From Microvirga guangxiensis (GTDB lineage Bacteria; Pseudomonadota; Alphaproteobacteria; Rhizobiales; Beijerinckiaceae): 64,000 nt of DNA. The translations under genes and the position numbers were made by a program. Shown here piece after piece: positions 36,757-46,102 of this stretch. Numbering within the stretch: position 1 is the stretch's first letter; each line of letters begins with the position of its first letter. The notes beneath the pieces are model-generated. The model had not been told where the DNA came from, made no database searches, and saw nothing but the letters and a program-made list of their open reading frames with translations. The stretch is from the NCBI RefSeq assembly GCF_900102135.1, contig NZ_FMVJ01000013.1, positions 1 through 64,000 of the forward strand, written 5' to 3'.

Positions 36757-37800
36757 ATGCACAAGGTGGTCATTTACAGAGCCGGAGGGTACGAGCAGTT
36801 GAAGCTCGAAACCCACCCAGCGCCGAAACCGGGCGATCGCCAGATCCTGATCCGTACCGAGGCGGTGGGCGTGAACTACGCCGACATCTGCGTGCGTTGG
36901 GGCGTGTATGAGTCTGCCCGCCGGTTCGTGGGCTGGCCGATCACGCCAGGCTTTGAATATGCCGGCCGGGTGGAGGAGGTCGGCCGTGACGTCACTCACG
37001 TGAAGCCCAACGATCCGGTGTTCGGGATCACATTCTTCAACGGTTATTCCACCCATGTCTGTACGGAGGCCGATCTTGTTTGGCCCAAACCCGAAGCGCT
37101 GGACTTTGAGGCTGCTGCAGGCTTTCTCGTCGTCCACCTCACGGCCTATCATGGCCTGCTGCAGAACGTGGTGATCCGGCCCGGCATGAGGGTGCTCGTG
37201 CATTCGGCCGGCGGTGGCGTGGGCTCGGCGCTCGTCCAGCTGTGTAAGCTGCACGATCTGCACGTGACCGGCGTGGTGGGAGCCAGCCACAAGGTCGCGT
37301 ATGTGCGCCAACTCGGCGCGGATGCCATCATCGACAAGTCCACTCAACCGCTCTGGAATGAAGCCAAGCGCCAGTGCCCTGATGGCTATGATCTGATCTT
37401 CGATGCGAACGGCCCCGAAACCCTGGCGCAGGGCTTTGCGCACCTGCGGCCGACGGGAAAGCTGCTGGTCTACGGCTTTCACACCCTGCTGCCTAAGCAA
37501 GGTGGGCGCATCAAGTATCTCAAGGCGGCGTTAGGCATGCTCAGGATGCCACGGTTCAATCCGCTATCGATGACGACCGAGAACAAAGGGGTGGTGGCAT
37601 TCAACCTGTCATTTCTTTTCGGCCGCACCGACCTTCTGCAGGCTGCCGTAAAGGACCTGACAGCCTGGGTGGAAGCGGGGAGCATTGCCGTGCCGAAGGT
37701 CCGTTCCTTTGCGCTGGGGGACGTGGCTCAGGCTCATCGAGCCCTGGAGTCGGGCGAGACCACGGGCAAGCTTGTCCTGCGAACGGCGCCATCCTCATGA
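36757..37800 (+). CDS. MDR-family zinc-independent oxidoreductase (quinone reductase/VAT1-like)
   Basis: The 347-residue protein has a GroES-like N-terminal half (GYEQLKLETHPAPKPG; VGVNYADICVRWGVY; PGFEYAGRVEEVG) and a nucleotide-binding half (VLVHSAGGGVGSALVQLCK). Zinc ligands of alcohol dehydrogenases are missing, as in quinone reductases, which transfer hydride from NADPH to quinones or enones. ATG 36757 gives the usual length; ATG 36730 would add nine residues. Confidence 0.88.
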   Translation: MHKVVIYRAGGYEQLKLETHPAPKPGDRQILIRTEAVGVNYADICVRWGVYESARRFVGWPITPGFEYAGRVEEVGRDVTHVKPNDPVFGITFFNGYSTHVCTEADLVWPKPEALDFEAAAGFLVVHLTAYHGLLQNVVIRPGMRVLVHSAGGGVGSALVQLCKLHDLHVTGVVGASHKVAYVRQLGADAIIDKSTQPLWNEAKRQCPDGYDLIFDANGPETLAQGFAHLRPTGKLLVYGFHTLLPKQGGRIKYLKAALGMLRMPRFNPLSMTTENKGVVAFNLSFLFGRTDLLQAAVKDLTAWVEAGSIAVPKVRSFALGDVAQAHRALESGETTGKLVLRTAPSS

Positions 37801-38075
37801 GTGGCGCTCTCCCATTGCACCTGACGCCGTCGAACAAGCGCTCGCCAGACTTAACCGGCTCTTGCACAGGAAAGACCTTTTCCCGAAGTGATCTCCAGAC
37901 ATGGTGGGCGCATCGCCCGATGCCTTCCATCCCAAATGATGAACCGATATCGGGCTTAGGGTTCTCTGGGAGATCGCCCTGACGGACAAGGCCAGACCAT
38001 CGGTCAGGTCCGGGACGGGATGCAGCGAGCACCGACCGTATCCCGCCAGCCACCGAAAGCTATGTCAGGGGAGCC
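37801..38075. other. Intergenic stretch without a recognisable gene
   Basis: Between the convergent MDR gene and htpG I see no coding frame of protein-like content and no clear long hairpin. Confidence 0.5.
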
Positions 38076-39968
38076 TTACGGCACGCATCGCCGCATCACC
38101 CGCGCCAGACGTTGCGAGAACGCCTTCGTGTCGGCCGGCAATTCTCCATCCAGGATCCGCGCCTCGTCCAACAGCAGGTGGGCGGCGTCTTCACGGAGCG
38201 CTTGCTGATCCTCGCCCAGGTTGCCCAGGGCTACGACGAGTTCATGGCGCGGATTGATCTCCAGAATGGGTTTAGCCGCGGACGTCAACTGACCTGCGCG
38301 GGCGAGAAGCCGCTCGAGTTGGCGATCCATGCCGGTCTCGGACGCCACGAGGCAGACAGCGCTTTCCGTCAGCCGCTCCGAGGCGCGCACATCAGCGACG
38401 GCCTCCCCAAGGGTCGCTTTCACGGATTGGATGAACTGCGTCACCGCTTCTGGTGTCGGCGCACCCGCGTTTTCCTGGGTCTCGGTCAGCGGGATCGGCG
38501 CAAGGTCCGCGGCGCCCTGGGTGACCGACTTGAACGGCTTGCCCTCGTAGTCGACGCCGGCCGTGACCCAGAAGCTGTCGACCGGATCAGGCAGCAGCAG
38601 CACCTCGATGCCGCGGGCTCGGAAGCCCTCAAGCTGCGGCGAGGCCTTGAGCCGGGCGAGATCCATTCCCGTCACATAGTAAATCGCGGTCTGGTTCTCC
38701 TTGAATGCGCTGACATAATCCTTGAGCGAGCGCCACCCGTCGCCCGACGCGGTGGTCTTGAACCGGGCCAAGCCCAACAGGGCCTGGCGCCGCTCGAAGT
38801 CCTCGTAGAGGCCTTCCTTCAGCACCGGTCCGAAGGTCTCCCACACCTTGGTGTAGGCTTGCGGCTCGTTCTGCGCGAGCTTCTCAAGCTCGCTCAAGAT
38901 CCGGCTGGTCACACCCTTCTTGATCGCCGCGAGGAGCGGGCTTTCCTGGATCATCTCGCGCGAGACGTTGAGCGGAAGGTCAGCCGAATCGACGAGCCCG
39001 CGCACGAAGCGCAGGTAGCGCGGCAGAATATCCGCTTCGTCGGTGATGAAGACCCGCTTGACGTAAAGCTTCATCCGTCCGTGGCGTTCAGGATCGAACA
39101 GGTCAAACGGTGTGGAGCCCGGAACGAAGGCAAGCGCTGTGTATTCGTGGCGCCCCTCGGCCCGGAAATGCACCGTCAGGGCCGGCTCGTCGAACTGGCC
39201 GGCCACGCTGCGGTAGAAATCGGTGTACTCCTCAGGCTTGATCTCGGAGCGCGGCTTCACCCAGAGAGCGGCGCCGTCGGCGACCTCCTGCGGCTCCGCC
39301 CCGGGCTTTTCGACAATGGCGATCGGCACCGGAACATGGCCGGACTGCTCCTTGACGATACGCTCGAGCCGGTAACGCTCCGTGTAGGACCTTGCCTCCT
39401 CCATCAGGTGTAGGATGACCCGGGTGCCGCGGGCGGGGGCCTCATCCAACGCGATCGGCGCAACTGTATAGGAGCCCTTGCCGTCGGACGACCAGATCGT
39501 GGCCTCCTCACTGCCGGCGCGGCGTGAGACGACCTCGACCCGGTCAGCCACCATGAAGGCCGAGTAGAAGCCGACGCCGAACTGCCCGATGAGCTGGGCT
39601 CCTTCGCCGCCTTGGGCAGCCTGGATTCGCTCCATGAATGCCTTTGTGCCCGAGCGTGCAATAGTGCCGAGCGCCTCGATCATCTCGTCCCGACTTAAGC
39701 CGATGCCGTTGTCCTCAACCGTCAAGCGGCGGTTGTCGGGATCGATCAGCAGCGTGATCCGGGCCTTAGGATCATCGTCGAGCAGTGCGGGATGGGAGAT
39801 CGCCTCGTAGCGCAGCTTCTCGCAGGCATCGGCCGCGTTCGAGACCAACTCGCGCAGGAAGACGTCCTTGTCGGAATAGACCGAGTGCACCATCAGGTGC
39901 AGCAACTTGGCGACATCGGCCTCAAAAGTGTGGCTCTCAAGGGAGGGAGTGGTGTCAGCAGTCGTCAT
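38076..39968 (-). CDS. htpG: Molecular chaperone HtpG (Hsp90)
   Basis: The 630-residue product has the Hsp90 N-terminal ATPase signature (SVYSDKDVFLRELVSNAADA, LTVEDNGIGLSRDEM, GQFGVGFYSAFMV), the middle domain (LYVKRVFITDEAD, LPRYLRFVRGLVDSADLPLN) and the C-terminal dimerisation domain. It is of normal length and intact. HtpG is an ATP-driven cytoplasmic chaperone. I see no CIRCE near its start, unlike groES in this window. Confidence 0.96.
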   Translation of the reverse strand: MTTADTTPSLESHTFEADVAKLLHLMVHSVYSDKDVFLRELVSNAADACEKLRYEAISHPALLDDDPKARITLLIDPDNRRLTVEDNGIGLSRDEMIEALGTIARSGTKAFMERIQAAQGGEGAQLIGQFGVGFYSAFMVADRVEVVSRRAGSEEATIWSSDGKGSYTVAPIALDEAPARGTRVILHLMEEARSYTERYRLERIVKEQSGHVPVPIAIVEKPGAEPQEVADGAALWVKPRSEIKPEEYTDFYRSVAGQFDEPALTVHFRAEGRHEYTALAFVPGSTPFDLFDPERHGRMKLYVKRVFITDEADILPRYLRFVRGLVDSADLPLNVSREMIQESPLLAAIKKGVTSRILSELEKLAQNEPQAYTKVWETFGPVLKEGLYEDFERRQALLGLARFKTTASGDGWRSLKDYVSAFKENQTAIYYVTGMDLARLKASPQLEGFRARGIEVLLLPDPVDSFWVTAGVDYEGKPFKSVTQGAADLAPIPLTETQENAGAPTPEAVTQFIQSVKATLGEAVADVRASERLTESAVCLVASETGMDRQLERLLARAGQLTSAAKPILEINPRHELVVALGNLGEDQQALREDAAHLLLDEARILDGELPADTKAFSQRLARVMRRCVP

Positions 39969-40139
39969 GGCGTGAGATAAACCTTGTTGCTCCGGCAGGC
40001 GACGAGATGGCCGTGAACGGCCAAGATTTCAAGGCTTGAGAACAACCCCGCATGCGTTAGCACCATCTGAGAGAGGGTTGCCGGATAGCGTGCCAAGCGG
40101 AACCGCTCGAAGGAGCTCAGTCGCGAATCTGGAGCAGGG

Positions 40140-40863
40140 GTGAGAAAGGAGCAGGTCTTCATGACACGCTCATGCGGCGAGCCGATCAAACTGCTCCGCA
40201 AGGGGCGGCTGTCGATTGCAGGCATACTCGCCTGTTGCTTGCGCATCATGTGGACCAGCTCGTCTCCACTGAGGATCACACGGGCCGTGACCGCGGACTG
40301 GAACCCAATCATGGATCGGACCCGGCGCTTGATGGCGCGATGATCCTGCTCGCTACGATGATTGAGGTAGGCACATTGCCGGATGCGAATAGGCTTCAGA
40401 TCACGCTGTGTTCTATCCTGGAGCCGGTCTGCGGTATCACACAACAGGATCGCTTCGCGGTTCGTCTGGCTGCCGGCGATCACGATCCGCTCAGGCCGGC
40501 CATGCCGCTTGAGAGCCTTGCGCAGAAACCGCTAGGCGGCAGGCAGGTTGCGCCGCTCATTGAACCGAAACTCAACCGTGCCGCCATGGCTGTCGATCGC
40601 GCGGTACAAACACATCCACCGCCCGCGGACCTTGATGTATGTCTCGTCGACATGCCACTTGCCGGTCACGGCTCGCTTGCGGGTATTGAGGCGCTTCAGA
40701 AGTTCGGGCGAGTACCGGACAATCCATCTGTGGATCGTGGCGTGATCGACGAAGATGCCACGCTCGGCCATCATCTCCCTAGTTTCGGAGGCTGAGGCCA
40801 TAAGCGAGGGACCACCGGATGCAGAGCAGGATCACCGATCGATCAAAATGCCTGCCCTTGAAT
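40140..40863 (-). pseudogene. IS6-family transposase, frameshifted (left boundary of the catabolic island)
   Basis: The gene starts FKGRHFDRSVILLCIRWSLA at 40863, with GTA where an ATG would be expected. It shifts frame near 40790 to REMMAERGIFVDHATIHRWI, WHVDETYIKVRGRW (first Asp) and YRAIDSHGG, and near 40530 shifts again to RFLRKALKRHGRPERIVIAG, YLNHRSEQDHRAIKRRVRSM. The usual FEQF ending is replaced by unrelated sequence. It is related to the copies at 28.5 and 58.3 kb and has the same orientation as the latter. Terminal repeats are not clear. Confidence 0.85.
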
Positions 40864-40990
40864 ACCCCGTCCACCACTACTGTGACAGAGGTCTCAGCAG
40901 CTGGGATTCTGAAATAAAACGTTCGTGACGGATCCACGGCTGAACGCTTCGGTCTCAAGCCCGAGCGGCTGTCAGTGGAACCGCTCCGGG

Positions 40991-42097
40991 TCATGCCGTC
41001 CGGACCGGCACGGGCGGAACCGCGCCATATCTGCGGGTATCGTCCGAGAAGATGGGTGCAGGCGCGGGGTAGGAGACAGGCCCGTTCGGCGTATCCACTG
41101 TAATGCGGCGCAGTTGCGGGTGCGACGAAAGCAGCGCCATGTCATTCATTGAAGCGAATGCAATATCGGCCTTGATGAGCTTTTCGACGGCCTCTTCGCC
41201 CGTCATGGCTGCGAAGGCGTCGGCCACGGCACCGTCGGTGGCAGACCGGTTCTCGACGCGGGCCACGTTGGTTGCGTATTTGGGATCATGTCCCAACTCG
41301 GGACGGCCGATGAACTCGGCTGCCAATTTCACCCATTCCCGATCACTCTGGATCGAGATCAGGATCTGGCGATCATCCTTGCAGGTGAAGACGCCATAGG
41401 GGGAGATGGAGGGATGGGCGAGGCCCAGGCGTTTCGGCGGCTTGCCGCCTTCCTGCTGGAGAAGCGGGACCGTCAGCCAATCTGCCATGACGTCGAACAT
41501 TGAGATCGAGATCTGCGCCCCGTTGCCAGTGATCCCGCGGCGGATCAGCGCCTCGAGGATGGCGGCGTGAGCAGTGGCCCCAGTTGCAATATCGACAATC
41601 GAAATTCCCACGCGCGACGGCCCTTCCGGCCCGCCCGTGATGGAGCAGAGACCAGTCTCGGCCTGGATCAGCAGATCGTAGGCCTTGCGGTCGGCCATGG
41701 GGCCGGTTTCACCATAGCCCGAGATCGAGCAGACGATCAGCCTTGGATATTCCGTCGCCAGATGCTCGAAGCTGAAGCCGAGGCGTTCGAGCGCGCCGGG
41801 CTTGAGGTTCTGGATCAGCACATCCGCCCCAGCCAGCAACTCGGCGAACATGGCCTTGTCCTCGGGCTTGGTCAGATCGGCCGCAACGGATTCCTTTCCG
41901 CGATTCAGCCAGACAAAATAGCTCGACTGGCCTTTGGCGACATCATCGTACCCACGGGCGAAGTCACCGCCCGGACGCTCGATCTTGATGACCCGCGCTC
42001 CGGCATCCGCCAGACGGGACGAGACGAAGGGCGCGGCCACCGCCTGTTCAAGAGCGACGACCGTCAGTCCGTTGAGCGGAAGGGATGCCTGTGCCAT
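40991..42097 (-). CDS. Class III CoA-transferase (CaiB/BaiF family)
   Basis: The 368-residue enzyme starts LPLNGLTVVALEQAVAAP and has the RVIKIERPGGDFAR and WLNRGKESVAADL segments and the catalytic Asp in KAYDLLIQAETG (Asp141). Class III CoA-transferases move CoA between carboxylic acids in the cytoplasm. Its ATG overlaps the stop of the acyl-CoA dehydrogenase gene by one base. In the proposed C5-dicarboxylate route it would activate itaconate, mesaconate or methylsuccinate, or shift CoA between the C1 and C4 carboxylates of mesaconate. Confidence 0.92.
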   Translation of the reverse strand: MAQASLPLNGLTVVALEQAVAAPFVSSRLADAGARVIKIERPGGDFARGYDDVAKGQSSYFVWLNRGKESVAADLTKPEDKAMFAELLAGADVLIQNLKPGALERLGFSFEHLATEYPRLIVCSISGYGETGPMADRKAYDLLIQAETGLCSITGGPEGPSRVGISIVDIATGATAHAAILEALIRRGITGNGAQISISMFDVMADWLTVPLLQQEGGKPPKRLGLAHPSISPYGVFTCKDDRQILISIQSDREWVKLAAEFIGRPELGHDPKYATNVARVENRSATDGAVADAFAAMTGEEAVEKLIKADIAFASMNDMALLSSHPQLRRITVDTPNGPVSYPAPAPIFSDDTRRYGAVPPVPVRTA

Positions 42098-43260
42098 CAG
42101 AACGACCTCGGCAGGCCGAGCACGTGCTCGGCGACATAGCTCAGGATGAGGTTGGTCGAGATCGGAGCCACCTGATAGAGGCGCGTTTCGCGGAACTTGC
42201 GCTCGACATCGTATTCGCAGGCAAAGCCGAACCCGCCGTGGAACTGGATGCATGCATTGGCGGCTTCCCAGCTGGCTTTCGCAGCAAGATATTTCGCCAT
42301 GTTTGCCTGCGCACCGCAGGCCTGCTTCGTGTCATAGAGGCGGCACGCCTCGAAGCGCATGAGATTGGCCGCTTCGAGCTCGATGAAGGCCTCTGCAATG
42401 GGGAACTGCACGCCCTGATTCTGGCCGATCGGACGACCGAAGACGACGCGCTCCTTGGCGTATTGCACGACCTTGTCGGTGAACCAGTAGCCATCGCCAA
42501 TGCATTCCGCCGCAATCAGGACGCGCTCGGCATTGAGGCCGGTCAAGATGTATTTGAAACCCTGGCCCTCCTCGCCGATCAGGTTCTCTGCGGGGATCTC
42601 AAGATTGTCGAAGAAGAGCTCGTTGGTCTCGTGGTTCACCATGTTCAGGATCGGACGGACCTGCATCCCGCTCTTCATGGCTCCCTTGATGTCGACGATG
42701 AAGATCGACAGCCCCTCGGATTTTTTCTTCACTTCCGAGAGAGGCGTGGTGCGGGCCAGAAGGATCATCAGATCCGAATGCTGCACGCGGCTGATCCAGA
42801 CCTTCTGGCCGTTGATGACATACCGGTCGCCCTTCTTGACGGCAGTCGTCTTGATCTTGGTCGTGTCGGTGCCAGTGGTTGGCTCGGTCACGGCCATCGA
42901 TTGTAGGCGCAGTTCGCCCGTGGCGATCTTCGGGAGATAGCGCTGGCGCTGCTCTTCCGAGCCGTGACGCACGAGCGTGTTCATGTTGTACATCTGTCCG
43001 TGGCAGGCGCCCGAATTGCCACCCGCACGGTTGATCTCTTCCATGATCACCGAAGCCTCGGCCAGGCCGAGGCCCGAGCCGCCGTATTCCTCGGGGATCA
43101 GGGCCGCCATCCAACCCGCCTTGGTCAGCGCGTCCACGAATTCCTCGGGGTAGCCGCGGGCCTCGTCGATCTTGCGGTGATACTCGGCGGGAAATTGCGA
43201 GCAGAGGGCGCGCACGGCGTCCCGGATGTCTTGGTGCCGGTCGGCGATAGATTGTGTCAT
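42097..43260 (-). CDS. Acyl-CoA dehydrogenase
   Basis: The 387-residue flavoenzyme has the family's N-terminal helices (GWMAALIPEEYGGSGLGLAE), the FAD-site segment MAVTEPTTGTDT and the C-terminal FHGGFGFACEYDVER. The usual catalytic Glu position of medium-chain enzymes (YEG) is LYQVA here, with Gln363; instead there is a Glu in helix G, NAERVLIA (Glu245), as in isovaleryl-CoA dehydrogenase. That points to a branched acyl-CoA, and methylsuccinyl-CoA would fit the neighbours. The ATG at 43260 is preferred to the upstream frame opening at 43338. Confidence 0.92.
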   Translation of the reverse strand: MTQSIADRHQDIRDAVRALCSQFPAEYHRKIDEARGYPEEFVDALTKAGWMAALIPEEYGGSGLGLAEASVIMEEINRAGGNSGACHGQMYNMNTLVRHGSEEQRQRYLPKIATGELRLQSMAVTEPTTGTDTTKIKTTAVKKGDRYVINGQKVWISRVQHSDLMILLARTTPLSEVKKKSEGLSIFIVDIKGAMKSGMQVRPILNMVNHETNELFFDNLEIPAENLIGEEGQGFKYILTGLNAERVLIAAECIGDGYWFTDKVVQYAKERVVFGRPIGQNQGVQFPIAEAFIELEAANLMRFEACRLYDTKQACGAQANMAKYLAAKASWEAANACIQFHGGFGFACEYDVERKFRETRLYQVAPISTNLILSYVAEHVLGLPRSF

Positions 43261-43603
43261 GGAGAATCTGCAGTTCTGAACCTTGAGCGGGGCAGCTTGG
43301 TATTCAGGGAAATTTTCGGATGGGTCGATACAAGTCAAATATACACTTTTACTATCGCATATAGCTTTATTATATCGCGGACGTCAGGCTGGCTTCACCT
43401 ATTCCGAAAGCGCACAGCCAAGATTGTTCCACGAGGGACAGGTCCGGTATTGCGCGTTAGGATCCGAAGGATGGCGGAAGCATGGACCATGACGTTCGAT
43501 GGGGTTCAGAACATCAAGCTATGGCCTCTAGAATTTATTGCTTATTGAAATTCAGCTTGCCCTTGGCCAAGGTCGTGCCGAGAAGCCAGCAAAGGGTCCT
43601 GCC
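43261..43603. promoter_or_regulatory. Divergent promoter region between acyl-CoA dehydrogenase and fumarase genes
   Basis: This 343-base gap separates the two divergent transcription units of the dicarboxylate cluster and is AT-rich around 43335-43385 (for example CAAATATACACTTTTACTAT and CTTTATTATATCG), unlike the GC-rich surroundings. It likely holds both promoters and binding sites for the LysR regulator encoded at 48570. No gene is seen; a protein-like frame is absent. Confidence 0.5.
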
Positions 43604-45115
43604 ATGGATATAAGAGGGGATGACATCGTCGAAAGCGTGTATCGAGCAGCGCAGTTCATCTCCTATTTCCATCCGGCCGACTACATTCGCCACCTGAGTG
43701 CGGCATACGCGCGCGAGGAAAGCCCTGCAGCGAAAGCCGCGATAGCGCAGATCCTGCGCAATTCGCGCATGGCGGCCTATGGGCGCCGCCCGATCTGCCA
43801 GGATACGGGCATGATCGTCGTCTTCGTGAAGCTCGGGATGGAAAGCCGCATCCTCTCTGATCGCCCGCTCGAGGATCTGATCAACGAGGGCGTGCGGCAT
43901 GCCTATTTGGATAACGGAAATCCCCTGCGGGCGTCGATGGTGGCGGACCCTATCTTCGAACGGAGGAACACTCGTGACAACACGCCTGCGGTGGTCCACA
44001 CCAAGTTGGTGCCCGGCCGCGGTCTTGATGTGACCATCGGAGCCAAGGGCGGTGGGTCAGAAAACAAGGTGCGCTTCACCACGCTGAACCCGGCAGCCTC
44101 GATCGAGGACTGGGTCCTGGCCACCATGGCGACGCTCGGTGCAGGCTGGTGCCCACCCGGCATGATCGGCCTTGGTGTAGGCGGCAGTTCCGAGAAGGCC
44201 ATGCTTATTGCTAAGGAGGCATTGAACGAACCCATCGACATGCTCGAACTGCTCGAGCGCGGGCCGCAGAGCCCGATCGAAGAACTGCGTATCTCGCTGT
44301 ACGAAAAGATCAACGCGCTTGGCATTGGAGCACAGGGGTTGGGCGGGATGACGACGGTTGTTGATGTGAAGATCGCGACCTATCCCACACATGCGGCCTC
44401 GAAACCCGTGGCACTTATCCCGCAATGCGCGGCAAACCGGCATGTGCATTTTCACCTCGACGGGAGTGGGCCGGCAGAGTTTGAACCTCCTGCGCTGAGC
44501 GATTGGCCCGAGATCCTCGAAGAGGAAAGCGGTACCGCCAGACGAGTCCATCTCAATGAGTTGACTCGCGGCGACATCAAGGAGTGGAAAGTAGGTGAGA
44601 CGCTGCTCGTGACAGGGCGCATTCTCACGGGGCGGGACGCCGCCCATAAGCGCCTCGCCGACATGAAGGCCAGAGGCGAACGCTTCCCTGTCGAGTTCAA
44701 GGACCGGCTCATCTATTACGTGGGCCCCGTCGATGCCGTCGGCGATGAAGCCGTGGGCCCTGCAGGTCCCACCACCGCCACGCGGATGGACGGTTTTAGC
44801 GAGATGATGCTGGAAACCGGGCTCCTTGGCATGATCGGCAAGGCTGAGCGTGGTGACGCCACGGTCGAGGCATTGGCTCGTCACGGCGCAGTCTATCTGA
44901 CGGCAACGGGAGGCGCGGCCTACCTCATCTCGAAATCGATCCGTTCCGCGACACTGCTGGCATTCGAAGACCTCGGCATGGAGGCGATTTACGAAATGGA
45001 CGTGGTCGACATGCCGGTGACGGTTGCGGTCGATGCCACGGGCCAATCGATTCACAAGACCGGCCCTGAGCTCTGGCGGAAACGGATTGCAGAGGCGACG
45101 GCGAAGCAGGGGTAA
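43604..45115 (+). CDS. Class I fumarate hydratase, possibly a mesaconase
   Basis: The 503-residue protein is a class I (iron-sulfur) fumarase with three cysteines for the 4Fe-4S cluster: Cys65 in RPICQDTGM, Cys183 in GWCPPGMIG and Cys275 in IPQCAANRH. Class I fumarases interconvert fumarate and malate, and several also hydrate mesaconate to citramalate. Its position among a CoA-transferase, a MaoC-type hydratase and a CitE-like lyase makes the mesaconase role attractive; that is inference. The start at 43604 has AAAGGG upstream. Two hairpins follow the gene. Confidence 0.9.
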   Translation: MDIRGDDIVESVYRAAQFISYFHPADYIRHLSAAYAREESPAAKAAIAQILRNSRMAAYGRRPICQDTGMIVVFVKLGMESRILSDRPLEDLINEGVRHAYLDNGNPLRASMVADPIFERRNTRDNTPAVVHTKLVPGRGLDVTIGAKGGGSENKVRFTTLNPAASIEDWVLATMATLGAGWCPPGMIGLGVGGSSEKAMLIAKEALNEPIDMLELLERGPQSPIEELRISLYEKINALGIGAQGLGGMTTVVDVKIATYPTHAASKPVALIPQCAANRHVHFHLDGSGPAEFEPPALSDWPEILEEESGTARRVHLNELTRGDIKEWKVGETLLVTGRILTGRDAAHKRLADMKARGERFPVEFKDRLIYYVGPVDAVGDEAVGPAGPTTATRMDGFSEMMLETGLLGMIGKAERGDATVEALARHGAVYLTATGGAAYLISKSIRSATLLAFEDLGMEAIYEMDVVDMPVTVAVDATGQSIHKTGPELWRKRIAEATAKQG

Positions 45116-45139
45116 GGCGAACTGTCCTGTATAGAATTC

Positions 45140-45203
45140 GCGATGACGGGAGCATCCTTCTGTCGTCATCGCCTCAAGTCTCAAAACTTTTCGCAGAGTT
45201 TTG
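45140..45203. terminator. Two hairpins between convergent genes
   Basis: GCGATGACG (45140-45148) pairs with CGTCATCGC (45164-45172), and CAAAACT (45182-45188) pairs with AGTTTTG (45197-45203). They lie in the 133-base gap between the ends of the fumarase gene (plus) and the hydratase gene (minus), and so probably act as a bidirectional terminator. Confidence 0.65.
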
Positions 45204-45248
45204 CCAGGGCTGAGCCAGCTTCCTTGTTGGAAGAAGCCCGCTGGCGGC

Positions 45249-46091
45249 TTATTCCGTGCTAGCCTGCATGGTCATGACGCCATCGCCATTCCCCACCCAG
45301 AGCTTGAGCGAAGCGCCTTCGGCCTTGCCATTCACGGTGAAGACTGAACCGTCGAAAAGTGGGGAGGCGCCACGGAACGTGAAGCGCGCCGGGAAGGCAT
45401 CGCCGTTCATCTGACGGGCCATGCGCAGGAGGAAGTTCGCCTGTAGCGGGCCATGCACGATCAGGCCCGGATAGAATTCTTCTTTGATACAATACTCGCG
45501 ATCGTAATGGATGCGATGGCCGTTGAAGGTCACTGCGGAATAGCGCGCGAGGAGCACCGGCGTTCCCTCAACTTCGAGCGTCCGGTCCGGCGCGGGAAGA
45601 TCGACCTTCGGCGGCTGCCCGCCCGAGGGCGCTTCAAGCGCACGGTAAACGATGTCATGGCGCTCCTGCAGCACGAGGCCTGCGCTGGTGTGATACTCGT
45701 GATCGACCGCCACGAAGCAGAGCGTGCCTGTGCGGCCCATCTTCACCGTCACATCGGAGATGCGCGACATCCGCTTGACCTCGTCACCCACGTGGAACTC
45801 ACCAGAGAAGCGCAGGTCGCCGCCGGCCCACATGCGGCGCGGCAACGGAACGGGCGGCAGGAAGCCGCCTCGCGCGGGGTGGCCATCCGGTCCTAGCCCC
45901 GACATGGGCGCGATATCGGGCGACAGGCACCAGTGAATGCCCACGGGCGCCAGATCGCCGACTTTCAGATCGCAATGCTCATCCAGGACCGCAGCCAGCG
46001 AATTCGCGAGACGAGGCGTGATGACATCCTCGCTAACACGCTCGGCCCCGATCCAGCCTTTCAGATGATCGACATCAAGTTCCAAGCTCAT
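45249..46091 (-). CDS. MaoC/FAS1-like dehydratase (mesaconyl- or itaconyl-CoA hydratase type)
   Basis: The 280-residue protein has an N-terminal FAS1-like dehydratase half (about 5-135, LPPVPLPRRMWAGGDLRFSG) and a C-terminal hot-dog half with HYDREYCIKEEFYPGLIVHG, containing the Asp and His expected in hydratase 2 sites. Proteins of this build include mesaconyl-C4-CoA hydratase and itaconyl-CoA hydratase, which form citramalyl-CoA. The CitE-like lyase encoded two genes upstream would then cleave that product. It is the last gene of a three-gene minus-strand unit (spacing 11 bases). Confidence 0.85.
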   Translation of the reverse strand: MSLELDVDHLKGWIGAERVSEDVITPRLANSLAAVLDEHCDLKVGDLAPVGIHWCLSPDIAPMSGLGPDGHPARGGFLPPVPLPRRMWAGGDLRFSGEFHVGDEVKRMSRISDVTVKMGRTGTLCFVAVDHEYHTSAGLVLQERHDIVYRALEAPSGGQPPKVDLPAPDRTLEVEGTPVLLARYSAVTFNGHRIHYDREYCIKEEFYPGLIVHGPLQANFLLRMARQMNGDAFPARFTFRGASPLFDGSVFTVNGKAEGASLKLWVGNGDGVMTMQASTE

Positions 46092-46102
46092 CGTCTTCTC
46101 CT

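Noticed and set aside
38112..39413. Long plus-strand open frame of 433 codons across htpG
   Set aside because: It is antisense to a perfectly conserved htpG and has no domain content; long mirror frames are expected in high-GC DNA.
44057..45184. Minus-strand open frame of 375 codons over the fumarase gene
   Set aside because: The plus strand encodes a full class I fumarase with three cluster cysteines; the mirror frame is low-complexity His/Arg-rich.
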